In this document: positions 44,763-52,867 of the stretch, one piece after another
How the letters are laid out: each line of letters begins with the position of its first letter
Position numbering within the stretch: the first letter of the stretch is position 1
Source: Aquincola tertiaricarbonis
GTDB lineage: Bacteria > Pseudomonadota > Gammaproteobacteria > Burkholderiales > Burkholderiaceae_C
Direction: 5' to 3'
Assembly: GCF_023573145.1 (NCBI RefSeq)
Contig: NZ_CP097636.1
Location: forward strand, 1 to 64,000
DNA length: 64,000 nucleotides
Notes under the pieces: generated by a model
Databases searched by the model: none
Told to the model about the DNA's origin: nothing
The model's input: the letters and a program-made list of their open reading frames with translations, nothing else
Made by a program: the position numbers and the translations under genes

Positions 44763-46919
44763 ATGACCCGCCCCCGCTTTCGCGCCCACCCCGGCGCCCA
44801 CCTTGGCGCCCGCCGCACCACGCTGGCCTGCGCCGCCACTTCCACCTTGTTGTTCGGCGCGCTGCCGGCCGCCTGGGCGCAGACGCCGGCAGCCACGCCC
44901 GAGGCGCCTGTGACGCAGGTGCTGATCACCGGCAATGCCGACCGCCAGACCGCCACCGGACCGGTCAAGGGCTACAACGCCCGCCGCAGCGCCACCGCCA
45001 CCAAGACCGACACGCCGCTGTCGGAAACCGCGCAGTCGGTCACCGTGATCACCCGCGACCAGCTGGTGGACCAGGCCGCCACCAACCTGCAGGACGCGCT
45101 CAACTACGCGGCCGGCGTGCGTTCCGACGCCTATGGCCTGGACTCGCGCAGCGACGGCTTCCGCATCCGTGGCGGCAACGCCGACGAGTATCTGGACGGC
45201 CTGCGCAAGAACTTCGACTACTACACCAGCAACACCCGCACCGACCCGTACACGCTGGAGCGCATCGACGTGCTGCGCGGCCCGGCGGCCATGCTCTTCG
45301 GCCAGGGCTCCACCGGGGGTGTGGTCAACATGGTCAGCAAGCGCCCGCAGGACGTGGCGCAGGGCGAGGTGGGCCTGCAGATCGGCAGCTTCAACCGCCG
45401 GCAGGTCCAGGCCGATCTCACCGGGCCGCTGACCGCCGATGGCCAGTGGCTGTACCGGCTGGTGGCGGTGGCGCGGGACGCCGACACCCAGGTGGACCAT
45501 GTGCGTGACGACCGCGGCCTGCTGGCGCCCACGCTCACGTGGCGGCCCAGCAACGTCACCTCGCTGACGCTGCAAGGCCTGGTGCAGAACGACAAGAGCG
45601 GCTCCACCTCGCAGTTCTTCCCGTGGTCGGGCGTCGTCACCGCCAACCCGAACGGCAAGCTGCCCACCAGCCGCTTCATCGGCAACCCCGACTGGGACCG
45701 CTACGACTCGCAGCGCCGCACGCTGGGCTGGTTGTTCGAGCACCGCTTCGACAACGGCTGGCAGCTCAACCAGGGCCTGCGTTACAGCCGCAACACGGTG
45801 GACTACCGCACGACCTATGGCGACTCGTTCAGCGTGCCGGGTGACTGGGCGGCCGACCCAACGGGCAAGCGCCTGCTGGGCCGCTATGCCAGCGCCAGCT
45901 ACACGCAGACGCGGCTGCTCACGCTCGACCAGAACCTGCAGGGCCGCGTGAACACCGGCGCTGTGCAGCACGACCTGCTGGTGGGCCTGGACTACGCGCG
46001 CTACCGCAAGACGGGCACCAGCGGCTTCGCGGGTTCCGACCCCGACCAGGTGCCGCTGATCGACGCCTACAACCCGGTGTACACCCCCTTCACGCCGCCG
46101 GAAAGCTTCGCCATCGACCCCTCCACCCAGCGGCAGCTGGGCGTGTACCTGCAGGACCAGATCCGCTTCGGCGAGCACTGGCTCATCACCGCCGGCCTGC
46201 GGCACGACCAGGCGCGCAACCACACCGACGGCCAGGACGACCAGGACAGCAGCGCCACCACCAAGCGCCTGGGCGCGATGTACAACATCGCCGGCGGCTG
46301 GTCGCCGTACCTCAGCTACAGCGAGTCGTTCACACCGGTGGCCAACATCGGCAACCAGCGCTTCAAGCCGCTGCGCGGCAAGCAGTGGGAAGCCGGCGTC
46401 AAGCACGAGTCGGCCGACGGCCGGCTGATCGTCAATGCCGCGGTGTACGACCTGCGCGAGAAGAACCAGCTGGTCAGCGACCCCAGCACCAACTTGTCCA
46501 GACAAGTGGGCGAGACCAAGGCCACCGGCGTGGAGCTGGAAGTCAAGGCCGCGCTGCGCAAGGACTTCGACCTGGTGGCCAGCTACACCTACACCAACGT
46601 CGACGAGCCGCTGGAGGAAGTGCCGCACGACCAGGCCGCGGTGTGGGGCAAGTGGCGCTTCATGGTGGCCGGGCAGCCGGGCTTCTCGGCGGGCGCGGGC
46701 GTGCGCTACAAGAGCAGCTTCCACGACGGCGCGGCGCCCACGGTGCCCTCGGTCACGCTGCTGGACGCGATGCTGGCCTGGGAGAACACGCACTGGCGTG
46801 CCGCCCTCAACATCAGCAACCTGACCGACAAGACCTACGTGGCCACCTGCCTGGGCCGCGGCGACTGCTGGTTCGGCGCGCGGCGCAATGCGGTGGCTTC
46901 GCTGACCTACCGCTGGTAG
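44763..46919 (+). CDS. TonB-dependent siderophore receptor
   Basis: A 718-residue outer-membrane receptor. A signal peptide ends at about WAQ. The plug domain has ETAQSVTVITRDQLVDQA and the barrel entry motif RGPAAMLFGQGSTGGVVN. The C terminus ends in the aromatic residue pattern LTYRW, as in beta-barrels. The siderophore-receptor subfamily is indicated by GNADEYLDGLRKNFDYY and ATCLGRGDCWFGARRNAVASLTY (read in parts). ATG 44763. A Fur-like repeat lies upstream, so iron scarcity probably induces it. Confidence 0.95.
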   Translation: MTRPRFRAHPGAHLGARRTTLACAATSTLLFGALPAAWAQTPAATPEAPVTQVLITGNADRQTATGPVKGYNARRSATATKTDTPLSETAQSVTVITRDQLVDQAATNLQDALNYAAGVRSDAYGLDSRSDGFRIRGGNADEYLDGLRKNFDYYTSNTRTDPYTLERIDVLRGPAAMLFGQGSTGGVVNMVSKRPQDVAQGEVGLQIGSFNRRQVQADLTGPLTADGQWLYRLVAVARDADTQVDHVRDDRGLLAPTLTWRPSNVTSLTLQGLVQNDKSGSTSQFFPWSGVVTANPNGKLPTSRFIGNPDWDRYDSQRRTLGWLFEHRFDNGWQLNQGLRYSRNTVDYRTTYGDSFSVPGDWAADPTGKRLLGRYASASYTQTRLLTLDQNLQGRVNTGAVQHDLLVGLDYARYRKTGTSGFAGSDPDQVPLIDAYNPVYTPFTPPESFAIDPSTQRQLGVYLQDQIRFGEHWLITAGLRHDQARNHTDGQDDQDSSATTKRLGAMYNIAGGWSPYLSYSESFTPVANIGNQRFKPLRGKQWEAGVKHESADGRLIVNAAVYDLREKNQLVSDPSTNLSRQVGETKATGVELEVKAALRKDFDLVASYTYTNVDEPLEEVPHDQAAVWGKWRFMVAGQPGFSAGAGVRYKSSFHDGAAPTVPSVTLLDAMLAWENTHWRAALNISNLTDKTYVATCLGRGDCWFGARRNAVASLTYRW

Positions 46920-46925
46920 GGAAGG

Positions 46926-47522
46926 TCAGTCCCGCGAGGGGATGTCGCTGTCCAGGCGCGGCAGGTCGCGCGGTGGCGTGGGCGCGGCCGACGGCCAGGC
47001 CGCGGCCATCGCGGCAGCCACTTCGTCGTCTTCCGGTGGCGGCGGCGTCGGTACCGCCTGCTGCACCACCGGCAGCGTGGGCGGCGCCGGGAGCGGCTGC
47101 GGCGCCGGCCGCGGTGCGGGGGCCGCCATCGGCCGTGGCGGAGCGGGCGGCGCGGCGCGTGGTGGCGCCGGCGGCAGCGGAATCTGCTGCCACTGGCCCC
47201 ACAGCGGCTGGCGCTCGCCGGGGCCGGCCAGTTCCAGCTCTTCCACCAGCTCGCCGCGGCTGTCGGCGATCACCACCCGGTGCGATTGCGAATTGGCCGC
47301 CAGCGCGCGCCCGAAGCGGCGCAGCCGGTCGAGGTCGGTGTGCCAGATGCGGCCCTGCAGGCTCAGGCGGCCATTGGGTTCCCGGGTCACCTCGATCACC
47401 CGGTACACCGGCTGGCTGCCGAAGCGGCGCAAGGCCGCCGGAAACGCTGCGCGGGGCAGCGTGCGCGGCGTCGTCTCGGGCGCCCCGTCGAGCGGGGCAG
47501 GGGCGGTGTCGCGGGGCGGCAT
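46926..47522 (-). CDS. Hypothetical protein with Pro/Ala-rich C terminus
   Basis: A 198-residue protein. The middle part (about 30-110) reads FPAALRRFGSQPVYRVIEVTRE and WHTDLDRLRRFGRALAANSQSH, possibly a small alpha/beta domain. The C-terminal 75 residues are mostly Pro and Ala. No signal peptide, transmembrane helix or known domain is recognised. The stop lies 7 bases after the receptor stop, convergent with it. Its function is unknown. Confidence 0.65.
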   Translation of the reverse strand: MPPRDTAPAPLDGAPETTPRTLPRAAFPAALRRFGSQPVYRVIEVTREPNGRLSLQGRIWHTDLDRLRRFGRALAANSQSHRVVIADSRGELVEELELAGPGERQPLWGQWQQIPLPPAPPRAAPPAPPRPMAAPAPRPAPQPLPAPPTLPVVQQAVPTPPPPEDDEVAAAMAAAWPSAAPTPPRDLPRLDSDIPSRD

Positions 47523-47601
47523 GACGTTCTCATCGGCGCGTGCTAGCCCGGCTGTAGTGGACGAACACTTTGTTTCCGCTGGCCGCCGATAGACTGCGCT
47601 G

Positions 47602-47892
47602 ATGTCCCCGTTGCACACCATCCGCCTGGAGCCCGGCGCCCACTGTTTCAGCGCGGCGCCCGACCAGACGCTGCTGGCAGCCGCGTTGCAGGCCGGCGTG
47701 CCGTTGCGCAGCGCCTGCCGCAACGGCAGCTGCCGCGCCTGCCTGTCGCAGCTGCAAGCCGGCGAGGTGCACTACGTGATCGACTGGCCCGGCATCAGCC
47801 GCGACGAGCGCGCCGAAGGCGCCGTGCTGCCCTGCGTGGCGCAGCCGCGCAGCGACGTGGTGCTGCAGGCCGGCCGACTCGTCTGGGGATGA
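47602..47892 (+). CDS. 2Fe-2S ferredoxin
   Basis: A 96-residue plant-type ferredoxin. Three cluster cysteines are in ACRNGSCRACLSQ (C-x4-C-x2-C) and the fourth is in LPCVAQP. It would pass electrons between unidentified partners. The cytidine deaminase GTG begins 2 bases after its stop, so the two are probably co-transcribed even though their functions are not obviously linked. Confidence 0.92.
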   Translation: MSPLHTIRLEPGAHCFSAAPDQTLLAAALQAGVPLRSACRNGSCRACLSQLQAGEVHYVIDWPGISRDERAEGAVLPCVAQPRSDVVLQAGRLVWG

Positions 47893-47893
47893 C

Positions 47894-48313
47894 GTGGAAG
47901 CTGCCGACGAAGACCGTCTGCTGCAGGCCGCTGCCCATGCGCGTGGGCAGTCGCATTCGCCCTACTCGCGCTTTGCGGTGGGCGCGGCGCTGCTGGACGA
48001 GCAGGGCCGCCTGCATGCCGGCGCCAACATCGAGAACGCCGCCTACCCCGAAGGCCTGTGCGCCGAGGCGGTGGCCCTGGCCCACCTGGTGATGGCCGGC
48101 GGCCGGCGTGTGGTGGCGGCCGCCGTGGTGGCCGACAGCGGCCAGCCCATCACCCCCTGCGGCGGCTGCCGGCAGAAGCTGCGCGAGTTCGCGGCGGGCG
48201 ATGCCCCGGTGCTGTCAGGCGGCGTCACCGCCGAGGGTGGCGCGGTGCTGCGCCTGCGCGCCACGATGGCGGGGCTGCTGCCGCACAGCTTCGGGCCCGA
48301 CCACCTGACTTGA
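47894..48313 (+). CDS. cdd: Cytidine deaminase
   Basis: A 139-residue zinc deaminase converting cytidine or deoxycytidine to uridine. SPYSRFAVGAAL, NIENAAYPEGLCAEAVAL (catalytic CAE motif) and PCGGCRQKLREF (zinc-binding Cys pair) are the family signatures. It starts with GTG 47894, with a GGGGAT stretch upstream. It lies 3 bases before the convergent nitronate monooxygenase gene. Confidence 0.93.
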   Translation: MEAADEDRLLQAAAHARGQSHSPYSRFAVGAALLDEQGRLHAGANIENAAYPEGLCAEAVALAHLVMAGGRRVVAAAVVADSGQPITPCGGCRQKLREFAAGDAPVLSGGVTAEGGAVLRLRATMAGLLPHSFGPDHLT

Positions 48314-48316
48314 CTG

Positions 48317-49369
48317 TCAAGCCACCAGCCCGGCCGCCAAGGCCCGTGTCAGCTCGGCGGCCGGCAGGGGCCGGCTCAGCGGGGCCGCCTGGCCCGCCCA
48401 CAGCGGCGAGAAGTCGCCGTTGTCACGTGCCTCGGCTTCGGCGCGCAGCGGCGCCAGCGCGCTGGTGGCCAGCGGGAAACGCGGCGCTTCGTCGGCCAGC
48501 GGGCCCATCTCGCGCATCACGCGGTTCAGCACGCCGCGCGCCGGTCGGCCGGTGAACACGTTGGTCAGCGCCGTGTGCGCCGCGGCCGGGCTGGCCAGCG
48601 CGCGCCGGTGCACGGTGCTGGTGTCGGCCTCGGGGCACAGCAGGTAGGCGGTGCCCACCTGCACGCCGCTGGCGCCCAGCGCCATCGCCGCCCTGACGCC
48701 GCGTGCATCGGCCATGCCGCCGGCGGCCACCACCGGCACCGTCACCGCGTCCACCACCTGCGGCAGCAGCGCCATCAGGCCCAGCTGCAGGCTCAGGTCG
48801 TCGTCCAGGAAGTGGCCGCGGTGGCCGCCGGCTTCCAGGCCCTGGGCGATCACCACATCGGCACCGTGCGCCTGCAGCCAGCGCGCCTCGGCCACGGTGG
48901 TGGCCGACGACATCACCACCGCGCCCCAGTTCTTCACCGCCTGCAGCAGTGCCGGGGCGGGCAGGCCGAAATGGAAGCTCACCACCGGCGGCCGGAAGTG
49001 CGCCAGCAGCGCCGCCGCTTCCGCCGTGAAGGGCACACGGCCCGCGCCGCCGGGCGCGTTGCGCAGGTCGGTGCCGAACTCAGCGTCGAAGCGGTGCGAC
49101 AGCCGCGTGCGCCAGGCCGCGTCACGCGCCGGGTCGGTCACCGGCGGCGTGTGGCAGAAAAAGTTGACGTTGTACGGCCGGCAGCTGGCCTGCAGCCGCT
49201 CCAGCTCGGCTTTCAAGGCCTCGGGCGAGAGCAGGGCCGCGGGCAGCGAGCCCAGCGCGCCGGCCTGCGACACCGCCGCGGCCAGCCGGCTGCCCTGGGT
49301 GCCGGCCATCGGCGCCTGGATCAGGGGCAGTTCGGTCTGCAGCAGCGACAGCAGGGTGGACATCGACAT
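48317..49369 (-). CDS. Nitronate monooxygenase family protein
   Basis: A 350-residue TIM-barrel flavoprotein. LPLIQAPMAGTQGSRLAAAV at the N terminus, the central IAQGLEAGGHRGHF and VVAAGGMADARGVRAAMALGASGVQVGTAYL (FMN-binding) match the 2-nitropropane dioxygenase/nitronate monooxygenase family. It would detoxify alkyl nitronates, or act as a related NADH:quinone-type enzyme. ATG 49369 is used; a second ATG lies at 49363. Confidence 0.92.
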   Translation of the reverse strand: MSMSTLLSLLQTELPLIQAPMAGTQGSRLAAAVSQAGALGSLPAALLSPEALKAELERLQASCRPYNVNFFCHTPPVTDPARDAAWRTRLSHRFDAEFGTDLRNAPGGAGRVPFTAEAAALLAHFRPPVVSFHFGLPAPALLQAVKNWGAVVMSSATTVAEARWLQAHGADVVIAQGLEAGGHRGHFLDDDLSLQLGLMALLPQVVDAVTVPVVAAGGMADARGVRAAMALGASGVQVGTAYLLCPEADTSTVHRRALASPAAAHTALTNVFTGRPARGVLNRVMREMGPLADEAPRFPLATSALAPLRAEAEARDNGDFSPLWAGQAAPLSRPLPAAELTRALAAGLVA

Positions 49370-49460
49370 GGGGCGGCTCCGGCGACAACAGGCTGCCAGC
49401 CTAACGCCAAGCCGTGCCCCGGCTGCCGCCAGCGCCGCCGTACCCCGGCGGCGGGCGGGT

Positions 49461-49850
49461 TCAAGGCTGTGCCTTCTGGCGGTAGACCACCGGCGGCAGC
49501 GCCTGCGACCAGGGGCTGCGCTCGCGCGGCATCCAGGCGCTGCGTTCACGCAGCAGGGCCTGCACCCGGTCCACCAGGGCGTCCACCCGGCGGGCCAGCG
49601 CGCGGCGCGTGGGCAGGCCGGGCAGGGCGGCTTCCAGCTCGGCCTGCTGCTGCTGCGCCCACAGCAGCGCGCTGTCACGCACGATGACGGCGGCGCGCAG
49701 CCGCATCAGCTCTCGGTCCTGGGCGCGCAGCTGGCGGGCCTGTTCGTCCAGCAGGCGGCTGCAACGGCGCTGCACGCTGCCGTAGGCGTTCATCAGCGCG
49801 CAGTGCTCGCGCGCCAAGTTGTCGGGTTCGGGTAGGTCGTTGTCGCTCAC
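49461..49850 (-). CDS. Hypothetical Fur-regulated coiled-coil protein
   Basis: A 129-residue protein of unknown function starting with GTG at 49850, preceded by AGGAGGTG. The sequence (for example ERELMRLRAAVIVRD-like stretches and QQQQAELEAALPGLP) is helical and coiled-coil-like, with no signal peptide or cysteine motif. A near-perfect Fur box lies 34 bases upstream of the start, and ahpF terminates on the far side of it. The protein is therefore likely an iron-repressed member of the Fur regulon. Confidence 0.7.
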   Translation of the reverse strand: MSDNDLPEPDNLAREHCALMNAYGSVQRRCSRLLDEQARQLRAQDRELMRLRAAVIVRDSALLWAQQQQAELEAALPGLPTRRALARRVDALVDRVQALLRERSAWMPRERSPWSQALPPVVYRQKAQP

Positions 49851-49883
49851 CGTGCACCTCCTGTGGTGACGGGCGATCTTAGA

Positions 49884-49898
49884 TGAGAATGATTCTCG
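49884..49898. promoter_or_regulatory. Fur box
   Basis: TGAGAATGATTCTCG matches the 7-1-7 Fur pattern (TGAGAAT, one base, ATTCTCG), with a perfect GAGAATGATTCTC core at 49885-49897. It lies 34 bases upstream of the GTG of the hypothetical gene at 49461-49850. Confidence 0.85.
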
Positions 49899-49920
49899 TT
49901 TGTGCAACAACCGCGTTGCC

Positions 49921-49958
49921 AAAGGAAAAGCCCCCGGGGCAGTCACTGCGCCGGGGGC
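49921..49958 (-). terminator. Intrinsic terminator of ahpF
   Basis: Read on the minus strand, GCCCCCGG at 49958-49951 pairs with CCGGGGGC at 49937-49930 around an inner CAGT/ACTG stem, followed by TTTTCCTTT. It lies about 22 bases after the ahpF stop and gives a strong Rho-independent terminator, which also separates ahpF from the Fur-boxed gene. Confidence 0.85.
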
Positions 49959-49980
49959 GGGGTCGGTCAACGCCCGTTCG

Positions 49981-51552
49981 TCAGGCTTCCGCCGGGGCCG
50001 AGGTGCGGATCAGGTGGTCGAACGCGCCCAGCGCGGCGGTGGCGCCCTGGCCCACGGCGATCACGATCTGCTTGTAGGGCACCGTGGTCACGTCGCCGGC
50101 CGCGTACACGCCCGGCACCGACGTCTGGCCGTGGGTGTTGACGATGATCTCGCCGCGCGGCGAGAGCTCCACGCCACTGCCCTTGAGCCAGGCGGTGTTG
50201 GGCACCAGGCCGATCTGCACGAACACGCCCGACAGGTCGATGCTGTGCAGCTCGCCGGTCTTGCGGTCCTTGTAGGCCAGGCCCACCACCTTGCTGCCGT
50301 CGCCCTTGACCTCGGTGGTCTGCGCGTTCACCAGCACCTTGACGTTGGGCAGGCTGTGCAGCTTGCGCTGCAGCACCGCGTCGGCGCGCAGCTGGCTGTC
50401 GAATTCCAGCAGCGTGACGTGGTCCACCACGCCGGCCAGGTCGATGGCGGCTTCCACGCCGGAGTTGCCGCCGCCGATCACGGCCACCTTCTTGCCCTTG
50501 AACAGCGGGCCGTCGCAGTGCGGGCAGTAGGTCACGCCCTTGGTGCGGTACTCGGCTTCGCCGGGCACGTTCATGTCGCGCCAGCGGGCACCAGTGGCCA
50601 GGATCACGCTCTTGCTCTTGAGCGTGGCGCCGCTGGCCAGCGTCACTTCCACCAGGTCGCCTTCTACCTTCAAGGCTTCGGCGCGCTGCATGTTCATGAT
50701 GTCCACGTCGTAGGCCTTGACGTGTTCTTCCAGCGCCACGGCGAACTTCGCGCCGTCGGTTTCCTTGATGGAGATGTAGTTCTCGATGCCCAGCGTGTCC
50801 AGCACCTGGCCGCCGAAGCGCTCGGCCGCCACGCCGGTGCGAATGCCCTTGCGGGCCGCATACACGGCGGCTGCCGCGCCAGCGGGGCCACCACCGACGA
50901 TCAGCACGTCGAACGGCGCCTTGGCGCTGAGCTTGGCCGCGTCACGGGCGGTGGCGCCGGTGTCGATCTTGGCCAGGATCTCTTCCAGGCCCATGCGGCC
51001 CTGGCCGAAGGGCTGGCCGTTCAGGAAGATCGAAGGCACGGCCATGATCTGGCGCTCTTCCACTTCGCTCTGGAAGAAGCCGCCGTCGATCGCGACGTGC
51101 TTGATGCGCGGGTTCAGCACCGCCATCAGGTTCAGCGCCTGCACCACGTCCGGGCAGTTGTGGCAGGTCAGGCTCATCCAGGTCTCGAAGACCAGGTCCT
51201 GCTCCGGCTGCAGCGCGCGGATCTGCTCGATCAGATCGGCTTCCACCTTGGGCGGGTAGCCACCGGCCTGCAGCAGCGCCAGCACCAGCGAGGTGAACTC
51301 GTGGCCCATCGGCAACGCGGCGAAGCGCACGCCCATGTCGGCGCCCTGGCGGGTGATCTGGAAGGAGGGGCGGCGGCTGTCGTTGCCGTCGGTGCGCAGC
51401 GTGATCTTGTCGGACAGGCCGACGATCTCGCTCAGCAGCTCACGCACCTGTTGCGATTCGGCGCGGTCGTCCAGCGAGGCGATCAGTTCGATCGGCTGTT
51501 GCAGGCGTTCGAGGTAGCCCTTGAGTTGGGCCTGGAGGTTGGCGTCCAGCAT
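49981..51552 (-). CDS. ahpF: Alkyl hydroperoxide reductase subunit F
   Basis: AhpF passes electrons from NADH through FAD and two CxxC centres to reduce AhpC. The 523-residue protein has an N-terminal tandem thioredoxin-like domain with CHNC near 128-131 and the thioredoxin-reductase-like part with [21 protein letters not shown] (FAD site), CPHCDGP (CxxC near 345) and a C-terminal [24 protein letters not shown]. The start is ATG 51552. ahpC lies upstream, 205 bases away on the same strand. Confidence 0.97.
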   Translation of the reverse strand: MLDANLQAQLKGYLERLQQPIELIASLDDRAESQQVRELLSEIVGLSDKITLRTDGNDSRRPSFQITRQGADMGVRFAALPMGHEFTSLVLALLQAGGYPPKVEADLIEQIRALQPEQDLVFETWMSLTCHNCPDVVQALNLMAVLNPRIKHVAIDGGFFQSEVEERQIMAVPSIFLNGQPFGQGRMGLEEILAKIDTGATARDAAKLSAKAPFDVLIVGGGPAGAAAAVYAARKGIRTGVAAERFGGQVLDTLGIENYISIKETDGAKFAVALEEHVKAYDVDIMNMQRAEALKVEGDLVEVTLASGATLKSKSVILATGARWRDMNVPGEAEYRTKGVTYCPHCDGPLFKGKKVAVIGGGNSGVEAAIDLAGVVDHVTLLEFDSQLRADAVLQRKLHSLPNVKVLVNAQTTEVKGDGSKVVGLAYKDRKTGELHSIDLSGVFVQIGLVPNTAWLKGSGVELSPRGEIIVNTHGQTSVPGVYAAGDVTTVPYKQIVIAVGQGATAALGAFDHLIRTSAPAEA

Positions 51553-51757
51553 GGCGGCTCCTTCAGTCAGCGGTATGTGGTGTGTTCAAACGGGCGGCGT
51601 CAGACCCAGACCCGGTTGAACACGCCCCGCTGCACAAGCCGCGGGACGTTTTCAACAGGGCCCGGTTCGGGCCTGCGCAGGCCGGCACGGCCGGCTTGCG
51701 CGGGAAGCCTGGTCGGCTGGCACGGCGCCGGCCTTCAGCTTCGTCATCGGTGGTGCG
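51553..51757. other. ahpC-ahpF intergenic region with a long dyad
   Basis: GTGTTCAAACGGG at 51582-51594 pairs with CCCGGTTGAACAC at 51611-51623 with one mismatch and a 16-base loop. It lies about 30 bases upstream of the ahpF start, inside the probable transcript. Further left, more GC-rich palindromes (GGCCGGCACGGCCGGC near 51680-51695) could attenuate read-through from ahpC. No gene was seen here. Confidence 0.5.
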
Positions 51758-52321
51758 TCAGATCTTGCCGACCAGGTCCAGCGACGGGGTCAGGGTGGCA
51801 GCGCCTTCGTTCCACTTGGCGGGGCACACCTGGCCCGGGTGGGCGGCGGTGTACTGGGCGGCCTTCAGCTTGCGCAGCGTTTCCTTGACGTCGCGGGCGA
51901 TCTCGTTGGAGTGCACTTCCATCGTCTTGATCACGCCGTCGGGGTTCACCACGAAGGTGCCGCGCAGGGCCAGGCCTTCTTCGGGGATGTGCACGCCGAA
52001 GGCGTTGGTCAGGGCGTGGGTCGGGTCGCCGACCAGGGGGAACTTGGCCTTGCCGACGGCCGGCGAGGTCTCGTGCCACACCTTGTGCGAGAAGTGAGTG
52101 TCGGTGGTGACGATGTACACCTCGGCGCCGACCTTCTGGAACTCGGCGTAGTTGTCAGCCGCGTCTTCGATCTCGGTCGGGCAGTTGAAGGTGAAGGCGG
52201 CCGGCATGAAGATCAGGACCGACCACTTGCCCTTCAGGGTCTGCTCGGTCACGTCGACGAACTTGCCGTTGTGGAACGCCTGGGTCTTGAACGGTTGGAC
52301 TTGGGTGTTGATCAAAGACAT
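51758..52321 (-). CDS. ahpC: Alkyl hydroperoxide reductase subunit C (peroxiredoxin)
   Basis: AhpC reduces peroxides with a peroxidatic cysteine, here in FNCPTEIEDAADNYAEFQKVG (read in parts; FNCPTE near 45-50), and a resolving cysteine in HPGQVCPAKW near 165. The 187-residue length is normal for the Prx1/AhpC type. The Asn before the peroxidatic Cys (FNCPTE versus the usual FVCPTE) is a small difference seen in some homologues. ATG 52321. Confidence 0.97.
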   Translation of the reverse strand: MSLINTQVQPFKTQAFHNGKFVDVTEQTLKGKWSVLIFMPAAFTFNCPTEIEDAADNYAEFQKVGAEVYIVTTDTHFSHKVWHETSPAVGKAKFPLVGDPTHALTNAFGVHIPEEGLALRGTFVVNPDGVIKTMEVHSNEIARDVKETLRKLKAAQYTAAHPGQVCPAKWNEGAATLTPSLDLVGKI

Positions 52322-52392
52322 GTGTGTTCCTCGTTGTGGGGGTGGGTTGTGGACCGAGAGTGACTTTAGGCGTTCCGGGGCATCGCGTGGAT

Positions 52393-52430
52393 TCATTAGG
52401 TCAATGTGGCCGATTGAGTTTGCCTAATGA
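52393..52430. promoter_or_regulatory. Inverted repeat in the ahpC/YCII divergent gap
   Basis: TCATTAGG at 52393-52400 pairs with CCTAATGA at 52423-52430 across 22 bases. It lies between the divergent ahpC and DGPF genes, and could be an OxyR- or LysR-type binding region for ahpC. The identity of the regulator is unproven. Confidence 0.45.
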
Positions 52431-52471
52431 GATGGCGCCAGAATGTCAGCTCACACCAACGGAGGCGGCCG

Positions 52472-52828
52472 ATGCGGTACTTGCTCCTGATCCGTGAGCC
52501 CCTCGGGCAGCGCGCCGAGCGCACCGAGGCCCAAGGGCGCCAGCTCTATGACCGCATGTTGGGCTTTGCGGCCGAGCTGCAATCGCGCGGCGTGCTGCTG
52601 GCCGCCGAGTCGCTGGCCGACATGGGCCCGCAGGCGGCGCGGCTGCAGGTGCGGGAAGGGCGCCGCAGCGTCATCGACGGCCCCTTCACCGAGACCAAGG
52701 AAATGGTCGGTGGCATCTTCCTGATCGAGGTGCCCAGCCGCGAGGCCGCGCTGGACATCGCCGCCGAGTGCCCGGCCGCGCAGTGGTGCACGGTGGAAGT
52801 GCGTGAAGCCGCCCCTTGCTGGAAATGA
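52472..52828 (+). CDS. DGPF (YCII-domain) family protein
   Basis: A 118-residue YCII/DGPF-domain protein with the diagnostic VIDGPFTETKEMVGGIFLIE, found near ECF42-type sigma factors. Such proteins are thought to affect that sigma factor or its targets. It starts at ATG 52472 with GGAGG 6 bases upstream. A group II intron begins 40 bases after its stop, separating it from the second DGPF gene and the sigma gene. Confidence 0.9.
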   Translation: MRYLLLIREPLGQRAERTEAQGRQLYDRMLGFAAELQSRGVLLAAESLADMGPQAARLQVREGRRSVIDGPFTETKEMVGGIFLIEVPSREAALDIAAECPAAQWCTVEVREAAPCWK

Positions 52829-52867
52829 GATGGGGCACCCGGTGCCGCGGGTACGCGGCCCCACCCT

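Noticed and set aside
44688..46793. A 701-codon open frame on the minus strand opposite the TonB receptor gene.
   Set aside because: It is a shadow of the high GC content in the receptor gene. Its product has no domain, the opposite-strand receptor is complete and conserved, and no ribosome binding site is present.
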